A stretch of DNA of 6,442 nt from positions 12,048 through 18,489 of the forward strand of contig FR901597.1 of NCBI GenBank assembly GCA_000438015.1, in the 5' to 3' direction. The notes under the pieces were generated by a model that was given only the letters and a program-made list of their open reading frames with translations, was not told where the DNA came from and made no database searches. Made by a program: the position numbers and the translations under genes. Source of the stretch: Coraliomargarita sp. CAG:312. GTDB lineage: Bacteria > Verrucomicrobiota > Verrucomicrobiia > Opitutales > Intestinicryptomonadaceae. Of the stretch, positions 1 through 6,303 are shown in pieces (position 1 is the first letter of the stretch; each line of letters opens with the position of its first letter).

Positions 1-62
1 CGGCTATGAAAGCCGCAGTAAAAGCGGCTGAACAAGTAAAGCAACCGCCGGAGGCAAAATAG
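1..62 (+). CDS. 3' end of probable RND efflux periplasmic adaptor (partial)
   Basis: Only the last 19 codons and the TAG stop (60-62) are present; the rest lies left of the window. The readable tail is AMKAAVKAAEQVKQPPEAK, a charged Ala/Lys/Gln/Pro-rich end with no domain of its own. Flexible tails of this kind are common after the last beta-domain of membrane-fusion (HlyD/AcrA/MdtA-type) adaptors. The main argument is context: the gene runs in the same direction and ends 33 nt before an RND pump that is followed by its outer-membrane factor, and adaptor-pump-channel is the usual order. If so, the product is a periplasmic protein linking the pump to the channel. The identity is inferred from position, not from a motif. 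The 63-95 gap shows no terminator, so co-transcription with the pump is likely. Confidence 0.5.
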   Translation, partial: AMKAAVKAAEQVKQPPEAK

Positions 63-95
63 CCCTTTATTTTAATTCAATTTGCAGGTTTTTTT

Positions 96-3000
96 ATGTC
101 CGAGGAAAAAAACAATTCTAACGCGGAAATTTTGCAGAAAACGTCTTCCGCGATTGAGAAGTCAAATGTTGGAGTCCGTTCCCGTTCAATTTCGGACGTC
201 TTTATAAACCGTCCTGTAATGACGGTGTTGCTGGCTCTTGCCGCGGCGTTTTTTGGGATATATTCCTATATGGCTATGCCGGTGAACGATTTGCCCGGAG
301 TGGACTATCCAGTCATCCAAGTGAGCGTATCTTATCCAGGGGCGGATCCCACCATAATGGGTTCAAATGTGGCCTCCCCCTTGGAGCAGCAGTTTATGCA
401 GATACCGGGCATAGAGATGATTACCAGCCGAAACAGTTTTGGTTCGTCGTCCATAATATTGCAATTCAGCTTAAGTAAAAATATAGACGCGGCCGCCACT
501 GACGTGCAGAGCGCGATTCAGCGCGCCATGGGAAATCTGCCTTCAGACTTGCCTTCGCCTCCGTCTTTTACTAAGGACAATCCGAACGATTTGCCCATTT
601 ATATTATATCCGTGACTAGCAACGGAATGACTACCGGAGACTTGTACGACTACGCGTTTTCCCAGGTCGCTCAGCAACTGAACATGGTCGATGGAGTTTC
701 GAAAGTGGATATATACGCCGCCCCTAAGGCTGTTCGTATAGAGGTAGACATTCCCAAACTTTACAATTTGGGCTTTACAACGACAAATTTGAAATACGCA
801 TTGGCCTCCTCCACAAATATGACTGGCGCAGGCAACCTAAACGGTCCTACTTCCCATTTTGTTCTTTTCCCGGAAACGCAGTTGTCTACGGCCGAGGATT
901 ACGAGAAAATCGTAATAGGGTTTAAGGACGGATCACCCATATACTTGCGCGATATAGCAAAGGCCATCAACGCAATCCAATTCGATACTTTAAACATAAA
1001 CTTTTTCAATAGCGCCGTGCCTTCCGACAAATCGACGGCGCAAATTGCAATGGGCATAAGAAAGCGCGCCGACGGCAATGCAATAGCCACTGTCGCCGGA
1101 ATAAAGAAAATGCTCAAAAAATTCAAGGAGGAGCTTCCTGAGTCCATAACAGTTTCGGAATTTTACGACCGTTCCGAACTTATTATCGCAAACATCAACG
1201 ATGTAAAAGAGACTCTTTATATAGCTTTCGGGCTTGTTGTGTTGGTAATATTCCTGTTTTTAGGCAGAATTAGGGACACGGTAATTCCAACGGTGGCGTT
1301 GCTGTTTTCCATTTTGCTTACGTTTATTTTTATGAACGCCTTCGGATTTTCCATAAACAACTTGTCGCTGATGGGATTGACTATGGCCATAGGGTTTTTG
1401 GTTGACGACGCTATTGTTTTTTTGGAAAACACAGTTCGCAGAATGGAGGATTTTGGCGAGTCTCCGCGGGAGGCTACGTTCAAGTCTGCAAGCGAGATAT
1501 CGTTTACCATTTTGAGTATGACTCTTTCGCTTGCGGCAGTGTTTATCCCGCTTGTGTTTATGGGGGGAATTACGGGGCGCGTATTTAAGGAGTTCTCTGT
1601 GACGATCATAGTTGCCACTCTAATGTCTGGATTGGTTAGCCTTACAATGACGCCGATGTTGTGTTCGCGCATTCTCCAAAAACGCACAAAAGACTATTCG
1701 GATAAAACTTTCGTTGAAAAATTCTCGCATAAGATTGAAGCTGCTTTTCTGCGTTTTTACAGCCCGACATTGTCTTGGATGCTTAAGCAAAATGTGTTTA
1801 CCGCGCTGATATACGGAGCTTGCATATACGGAGTGGTTTATTTCGGTTCCGCGCTGCCTCAGATATTTTTCCCGATAGGCGACAGCAGCTTTATGCAGGG
1901 CGTGTTCATAACAAACACCAAGTCTTCGCCAAAGGAAGTAGGCATTTTGCAAGATGAGGTTGCGGAAATATTGAAAACGACAAAAGGCGTTAAAAACTTC
2001 GTGCTGGTTTCAGGAGTTTCTTCGTTTATCAATCAGAATATGGGATTTGGATTCGTGACTTTGCACGACAAGAAAACGCGCCCGCCAATCGAGGAAGTCG
2101 CAAACTCTATTAACCAGCGGGTCTCTATGATTCCCGGCGCGGTTTCGGCGTTTACTCCCCAGCCTACGCTTGAAATCTCAACGGGAGCTACAAGCAGCGA
2201 ACAGGGAAAGTACGCCTTTGCAATGACGTCAATGAACCAGGACGATTTATACGAGGCTGCCCAAAATTTCTTTAAGGTGTTAAGTTCCCGCAGAGGCGTG
2301 TTCTTTTCAAACATTCAAACAGATTTGTATCTCGACAATCCGCAGATAACTTTAAAACCGTATAGGGATAAGGCTACTATGCTGGGGCTTTCGGCAAACA
2401 ACTATTCCAATGTTTTCCGGGATGCCTACGCCAAATCTTTCTTTTATCTTATAAAATCGCCTTTCCAACAGTATTGGTCCATTATGGAGGCGGAGGAGGC
2501 TGACAGCGAATTTGAATCCGATTTGTTTAAATTGAACTTCACTCCAGATTCTACCATAACCGGCGGATATCCTGTTCGCACTGTGACCGGAGCTGGCGGA
2601 GATGAAAACCAGCCGTATAGCCTCTCAAGCCTGATTCCTTTCAGCTCCATATCGACTTCCGAAACAGTGCTGGCTCCGGTTTCAATAAACCACGTGAACA
2701 ATTTTCCGTCTGTGACAATATATTTCGACTTGGTTGACGGAGTCGCAATTGGAGATGTGGTCAATTGGGTAAACGCCGTGGCAAAGGAGAATCTTCCGCG
2801 CAATGTGGAGGGATTTTTTGTCGGGGAGGCGGTATCTTTCAAAGAGACTATGAACAGTCTTATTATGTTGATGTTTGTGGCTTTCTTTGTGATGTACATA
2901 ATCCTTGGAATATTGTACGAAAGCTATCTGCATCCGATAACGGTATTGTTGGCATTGCCTGTCGCGCTCGTTGGCGGACTTGGAAGTTTGTGGTTCTTTG

Positions 3001-3410
3001 ACATGGAGCTTTCAATATATTCGGCAATAGGGTTGTTTATGCTGATGGGCATCGTTAAGAAAAACGGCATTATGATGATAGACTTTGCAATAATGCGAGA
3101 GGCATCCGGAATGTCGCCGCGCGACGCCGTCCACGAGGCTTGTATGGAGCGTTTCCGCCCGATTATAATGACGTCTCTTGCAGCATTGATGGGCATGGTT
3201 CCAATAGCATTCGGATGGGGCGAAGCCGACGCCGAAAGCCGCATCCCACTTGGCGTGGTTGTGGTTGGAGGGCTTGTGTTCTCTCAAATTATAACGCTTT
3301 ATATCACTCCCGTGGTCTACCTCTGGTTCGACTGGCTGCAAACGAGAATACTTGATAAAATTCCGTTCTTTGCGCGCGGCACTATAAATTTCTCATCCGA
3401 CGGAGACTAA
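96..3410 (+). CDS. MdtC-type RND multidrug efflux pump, inner-membrane permease
   Basis: Proton-driven exporter of the RND superfamily (HAE-1 branch, AcrB/MdtBC-like), expected to work as an inner-membrane trimer with an adaptor and an outer-membrane channel. TM1 lies at about 38-58 after FINRP (36-40). A periplasmic porter/docking half spans 60-370, TM2-6 about 371-521, TM7 566-586, a second periplasmic half 588-915, and TM8-12 about 917-1078. The proton-relay residues are intact: D437/D438 in GFLVDDAIVFLEN (AcrB D407/D408), K989 in GIVKKNGIMMIDFA (K940), R1019 (R971) and T1026 (T978). The KKN-IMM-DFA pattern in TM10, the segment PSFTKDNPNDLPI (156-168) and the end ITLYITPVVYLWFDWL match MdtC better than AcrB, from memory. 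It is longer than MdtC (about 1025 aa) and AcrB (1049 aa) because of a roughly 30-residue N-terminal extension and an insertion near 808-840. The ATG at 96 is the only ATG upstream of TM1; a weak CAGG (85-88) sits 7 nt before it. Substrate cannot be read from sequence. Confidence 0.96.
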   Translation: MSEEKNNSNAEILQKTSSAIEKSNVGVRSRSISDVFINRPVMTVLLALAAAFFGIYSYMAMPVNDLPGVDYPVIQVSVSYPGADPTIMGSNVASPLEQQFMQIPGIEMITSRNSFGSSSIILQFSLSKNIDAAATDVQSAIQRAMGNLPSDLPSPPSFTKDNPNDLPIYIISVTSNGMTTGDLYDYAFSQVAQQLNMVDGVSKVDIYAAPKAVRIEVDIPKLYNLGFTTTNLKYALASSTNMTGAGNLNGPTSHFVLFPETQLSTAEDYEKIVIGFKDGSPIYLRDIAKAINAIQFDTLNINFFNSAVPSDKSTAQIAMGIRKRADGNAIATVAGIKKMLKKFKEELPESITVSEFYDRSELIIANINDVKETLYIAFGLVVLVIFLFLGRIRDTVIPTVALLFSILLTFIFMNAFGFSINNLSLMGLTMAIGFLVDDAIVFLENTVRRMEDFGESPREATFKSASEISFTILSMTLSLAAVFIPLVFMGGITGRVFKEFSVTIIVATLMSGLVSLTMTPMLCSRILQKRTKDYSDKTFVEKFSHKIEAAFLRFYSPTLSWMLKQNVFTALIYGACIYGVVYFGSALPQIFFPIGDSSFMQGVFITNTKSSPKEVGILQDEVAEILKTTKGVKNFVLVSGVSSFINQNMGFGFVTLHDKKTRPPIEEVANSINQRVSMIPGAVSAFTPQPTLEISTGATSSEQGKYAFAMTSMNQDDLYEAAQNFFKVLSSRRGVFFSNIQTDLYLDNPQITLKPYRDKATMLGLSANNYSNVFRDAYAKSFFYLIKSPFQQYWSIMEAEEADSEFESDLFKLNFTPDSTITGGYPVRTVTGAGGDENQPYSLSSLIPFSSISTSETVLAPVSINHVNNFPSVTIYFDLVDGVAIGDVVNWVNAVAKENLPRNVEGFFVGEAVSFKETMNSLIMLMFVAFFVMYIILGILYESYLHPITVLLALPVALVGGLGSLWFFDMELSIYSAIGLFMLMGIVKKNGIMMIDFAIMREASGMSPRDAVHEACMERFRPIIMTSLAALMGMVPIAFGWGEADAESRIPLGVVVVGGLVFSQIITLYITPVVYLWFDWLQTRILDKIPFFARGTINFSSDGD

Positions 3411-3415
3411 CAATT

Positions 3416-4957
3416 ATGAAGAATAAGCTTTGCATATTGGCTACAATCTCATTCGCGGCGGTTCTTTGCGGATGCGTAAATGTGGATTCGGAAACCGCCC
3501 CCGCGCCCACAAGATATTGGAAGGCTCCCAAAAGCGCTATTCCGGATGAGATAATAGAGCCGGAACAAATAAAGACGGATAAGATTTTGAATAAGGAAGA
3601 TGCAGGTTCTAATAAGGGCAATTCAGAAAGAGCGAAGCCGGCGTCCGCCTCGGAGAAAATGCTTGCGGGCATTCCTTTAGATCTGTCCGAACTTTTGGAT
3701 ATAGCGTTGGAAAACAATACCCAGACGCGGTCTTATTGGTTTCAGTCTAAAGCGTACGCTGCCGCTGTCGGTACAGCCCAGTCGTCGTATTACCCGCAGG
3801 TTTCCGTATCTATGGATGCTTATAGGGGCAAAACACATCCTAGCTTGGCATACTTTGGAAATCTCGCTGTGGGGTCATATTACGAGGCAGGATACGGGCC
3901 TTCAGCTCAAATAAATTGGCTTTTGTACGATTTCGGCAAGCGCGAGTCGCAAGTAAACTCTGCGCGCGAAGCTTTAAGAGCCGCGAATTTCGATTACAAC
4001 CAAGTTATTCAAGACGTGGCTCTTTCTGTTAACGTGGCTTATTATTCATATTATGAAGCAGTCGGCGGCGTAAAGTCAGCCCAAATGAATATAGAGGACG
4101 CGAAAACCGCCTACGATTCAGCAAAGGCCCGCTTGGACGAGGGCGTAGGCAATAAACAAGACATGCTAAACGCTCTTGCAAATTTGCGGAACGCCGAATT
4201 TTCTTTAGAGACAGCCAAGGCATCGGTTGAAACAGCAAAAGCCAATTTGGCTAATGCTTTAGGTGTAAGGGTTAGCCAAACATTCAAAGTTTCCGACGAG
4301 GTAAAGATACCTGACTCTCCCCAGGCTTCCCAGAAAATAGACAATCTCATAGCATCTGCAATGCGTTCTAGGCAGACGCTTCTTGCGTCATACGCGCAGT
4401 TGAGAAAGACACAAAGCGATATTGAAACGGCGCGCCGCGATTTTCTGCCTCAAATAGGCGCGTCTGCTTCCGCCAGCTATGTTTCATATACGGCAAAGGA
4501 ACGCGGCGATCAATACGCTTATCAAGGTGGACTTACTGCAAGTTGGAGTTTGTTCGAGGGTTTTGCGCGCAAGTACGAACTTATAAGCGCAAAAGCCAAG
4601 GAGCGCGCGCAGGCGCAAGCATTAAAGGCTGCGGAGATCCAAATAATTTCCGATGTATGGACTTACTACCATAACTACCAGAGCGCGTTAAAGCAGGTTG
4701 AAAGTTCGCAGGCTGCCATAGACGCGTCTCAAGAGGCTTTTAATGCCACAAAAGTCGGATATGAAAGCGGAGTAAATTCCATAACGGATTTCCTAAACGC
4801 CCAGTATAGATTGGCTCAAGCCAGACAGCAGAAAGTCTCTGCTCAGGCAGGACTTTGCAAGTCGATAGCCCAATTGGCGCACGCTACCGGAGCGCTAACC
4901 GCAACGGTAGCCCCCGAAGACATGCCGATTATTGGTGAAGATAAAAAAGGTCGGTAA
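3416..4957 (+). CDS. TolC/OprM-type outer-membrane efflux lipoprotein
   Basis: Outer-membrane factor forming the exit duct of the pump; by family a trimer with a beta-barrel in the outer membrane and an alpha-helical periplasmic barrel. A lipoprotein signal peptide is visible: MKNK, a hydrophobic stretch, then lipobox L17-C18-G19-C20, so Cys20 would be acylated as in OprM/NodT-type factors. Two OEP repeats (Pfam PF02321 type) follow at about 87-285 and 305-494. Each has a beta-strand pair, with INWLLYDFGKRE (166-177) matching ASWSLFEGFARKY (375-387), then long Ala/Gln/Glu-rich coiled-coil helices. The segment GYESGVNSITDFLNAQYRLAQA (448-469) is typical of the second repeat. Residues 21-86 form an unusually long, Pro/Lys/Glu-rich, probably disordered linker. 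The start lies 5 nt after the pump stop codon, with GGAG at 3402-3405 inside the pump's last codons, 10 nt before the ATG, so the two genes are almost certainly co-transcribed and probably translationally coupled. The length of 513 aa is within the family range. Confidence 0.95.
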   Translation: MKNKLCILATISFAAVLCGCVNVDSETAPAPTRYWKAPKSAIPDEIIEPEQIKTDKILNKEDAGSNKGNSERAKPASASEKMLAGIPLDLSELLDIALENNTQTRSYWFQSKAYAAAVGTAQSSYYPQVSVSMDAYRGKTHPSLAYFGNLAVGSYYEAGYGPSAQINWLLYDFGKRESQVNSAREALRAANFDYNQVIQDVALSVNVAYYSYYEAVGGVKSAQMNIEDAKTAYDSAKARLDEGVGNKQDMLNALANLRNAEFSLETAKASVETAKANLANALGVRVSQTFKVSDEVKIPDSPQASQKIDNLIASAMRSRQTLLASYAQLRKTQSDIETARRDFLPQIGASASASYVSYTAKERGDQYAYQGGLTASWSLFEGFARKYELISAKAKERAQAQALKAAEIQIISDVWTYYHNYQSALKQVESSQAAIDASQEAFNATKVGYESGVNSITDFLNAQYRLAQARQQKVSAQAGLCKSIAQLAHATGALTATVAPEDMPIIGEDKKGR

Positions 4958-4996
4958 TGTAAATTTCTGCCTTGTAAATATAGAAAGGGCTCGTGA

Positions 4997-5050
4997 ATGC
5001 GGTACAAAGTTTTATCGCATAGCTCCGATTTAACTTGATTAAAACATCGG
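4997..5050 (+). promoter_or_regulatory. Tandem stem-loops in the spacer before fsr
   Basis: The 115-nt spacer 4958-5072 holds two neighbouring inverted repeats. The first pairs 4997-5004 with 5013-5020 (8 bp, one G-T) around an 8-nt loop. The second pairs 5025-5029 with 5046-5050 and 5030-5033 with 5039-5042, with a 3-nt bulge and a 5-nt loop. Neither is followed by a T-run on either strand, so they do not look like intrinsic terminators. They could be an mRNA leader structure, an operator, or a processing site between the pump genes and fsr. A poor -35-like TTGATT (5035-5040) and a TAAAAA (5056-5061), only 15 nt apart, are the best promoter candidate, and it is weak. Function is unknown. Confidence 0.3.
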
Positions 5051-5072
5051 CGTGGTAAAAATGCGCTGAATT

Positions 5073-6287
5073 ATGTCGGAGAATCGGCAAAAAACATTTT
5101 TTTTAGGGGTATTGGTTGCGCTTAGCTTGGCGCATGGGCTAAACGATGCAATACAGTCGCTTATATCCGCGATATACCCGATGTTAAAGTCTAATTTGGC
5201 GCTTACGTACGGAGAAATAGGGCTTGTTGCTCTAATGTATCAAATTTCATCGTCGATAATGCAGCCGATTTTTGGATATCTTTTTGATAGGCGGCCGGCG
5301 GGTTGGTTTTTGCCTATGGGGTTATGCTGTACTATGGGCGGAATATTGCTTATAGCCTTTACTGAAAGTTTTGAGGGGTTGTTGTGCGCAGTTTTTGTTT
5401 CAGGAATTGGGTCGTCTATAATGCATCCCGAAGCCTCAAGGATAACATCGATTGCGGCGGGAAACAAAAAAGGGTTGGCACAGTCGATATTTCAGGTTGG
5501 CGGCACTTGCGGATTTGCGGCTGGCCCTCTTTTGGCTGCTCTATTTGTGCGGGAACAGCCTGCGGTGGCAAAATTTTCAATATTGGCGGTTGTCGCGATG
5601 TTCGTTTTGATTCCGGCATGCAGATGGTATTCTGAGCGAATAAGGATTGAAAAAACAATAGCTCAATCGCAAGGAGGCCCGGAAATTATCAGGGACGTGG
5701 GGCTCCCCGCAAAAACAATATGGATTACGATGTTTATTCTTATGTTTTTAGTGTTTTCAAAGAATTTTTACACCGTCAGCATATCTAATTATTACACCTT
5801 CTATTTGATGTCGAAATTTGGAGTATCAATGCAGGTTTCTCAGATTTTGCTTTTTGTATATTTATTTTCCGCGGCTTTGGGAACTTTGTTGGGGGGGCCT
5901 ATAGGCGACAAGTATGGCAGGCGCATCGTAATATGGTGGTCTATACTTGGATCTGCTCCGTTTGCGCTTATAATGCCATATGCAAATTTTACTTGGACTG
6001 TAATTTTAAGCGCATTTATAGGATTTATAATATCGTCGGCATTTTCGGCAATTCTTGTTTACGCGCAAGAACTTTTACCGTTTAAAGTAGGGCTTGTTTC
6101 GGGGATTTTCTTCGGGTTTGCTTTCGGTATAGCTGGGGTGGCTTCGGCTATTCTTGGCGAGGTCGCAGACATATACGGAATAGAATTTGTGTATGTTTTA
6201 TGCTCTTTTTTCCCTTTATTTGGCATAGTGGCATATTTCCTTCCCCGTGTTCGAACAATACAGGCTATGAAAAAAGATTCCCAGTAA
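5073..6287 (+). CDS. fsr: Fsr-family MFS exporter (fosmidomycin resistance protein-like)
   Basis: Twelve-TM major facilitator of the inner membrane, 404 aa against about 406 for E. coli Fsr, which exports the isoprenoid-synthesis inhibitor fosmidomycin. Family features include LNDAIQSLI-AIYP (23-35), GIGSSIMHPEASR (111-123), GLAQSIFQVGG (134-144), SISNYYTFYLMSKFG (236-250), and SAFSAILVYAQELLP (322-336) followed by SGIFFGFAFG (343-352). These stretches match remembered E. coli Fsr nearly residue for residue. The MFS motif A copy after TM8 is GGPIGDKYGRR (274-284); the N-half copy is GYLFDRRP (68-75). A charged cytoplasmic loop lies at about 184-212 between the two six-helix halves. The start ATG has no Shine-Dalgarno sequence in the 20 nt before it, but a stop codon is in frame just upstream (TGA 5067-5069), and later starts would cut TM1. 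It follows the RND genes by 115 nt in the same direction and may be read through from them or have its own weak promoter. The true substrate in this organism may differ from fosmidomycin. Confidence 0.93.
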   Translation: MSENRQKTFFLGVLVALSLAHGLNDAIQSLISAIYPMLKSNLALTYGEIGLVALMYQISSSIMQPIFGYLFDRRPAGWFLPMGLCCTMGGILLIAFTESFEGLLCAVFVSGIGSSIMHPEASRITSIAAGNKKGLAQSIFQVGGTCGFAAGPLLAALFVREQPAVAKFSILAVVAMFVLIPACRWYSERIRIEKTIAQSQGGPEIIRDVGLPAKTIWITMFILMFLVFSKNFYTVSISNYYTFYLMSKFGVSMQVSQILLFVYLFSAALGTLLGGPIGDKYGRRIVIWWSILGSAPFALIMPYANFTWTVILSAFIGFIISSAFSAILVYAQELLPFKVGLVSGIFFGFAFGIAGVASAILGEVADIYGIEFVYVLCSFFPLFGIVAYFLPRVRTIQAMKKDSQ

Positions 6288-6303
6288 TGAAATTTATTGG
6301 GAA
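6278..6303. terminator. Hairpin terminator across the fsr stop codon, best on minus strand
   Basis: Positions 6278-6287 pair with 6294-6303: a 10-bp stem with one G-T pair and a 6-nt loop (6288-6293). The fsr TAA (6285-6287) lies in the left arm. On the + strand the hairpin is followed only by CTTTAAT, a weak U-tract. On the minus strand it is followed by TCTTTTTT (complement of 6270-6277), a proper U-tract. It therefore looks bidirectional, stronger for transcription entering from the right, as between convergent genes. Confidence 0.6.

Noticed and set aside
1217..1687. Long minus-strand reading frame (156 codons) opposite the pump's TM2-TM6 region
   Set aside because: Antisense shadow of the RND gene: the + strand frame has clear family motifs here, and the minus product has no recognisable domain.
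2444..2899. Minus-strand reading frame of 151 codons opposite the pump's second periplasmic half
   Set aside because: No start context or domain; overlaps the insertion region, but the + strand reading continues without interruption through it.
96..3410. Calling the pump AcrB or a metal-specific CusA/CzcA pump
   Set aside because: The TM10 KKN-IMM-DFA pattern and the DD pair in TM4 fit the MdtC-like HAE group; the CusA/CzcA-type TM4 signature is not seen.
4958..4996. Terminator after the outer-membrane factor gene
   Set aside because: No GC-rich stem with a following T-run is visible; the hairpins further on lack U-tracts.
5105..5114. AGGGG followed by in-frame TTG inside fsr as an alternative start
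   Set aside because: Only 2 nt separate the two, and starting there would remove the beginning of TM1.
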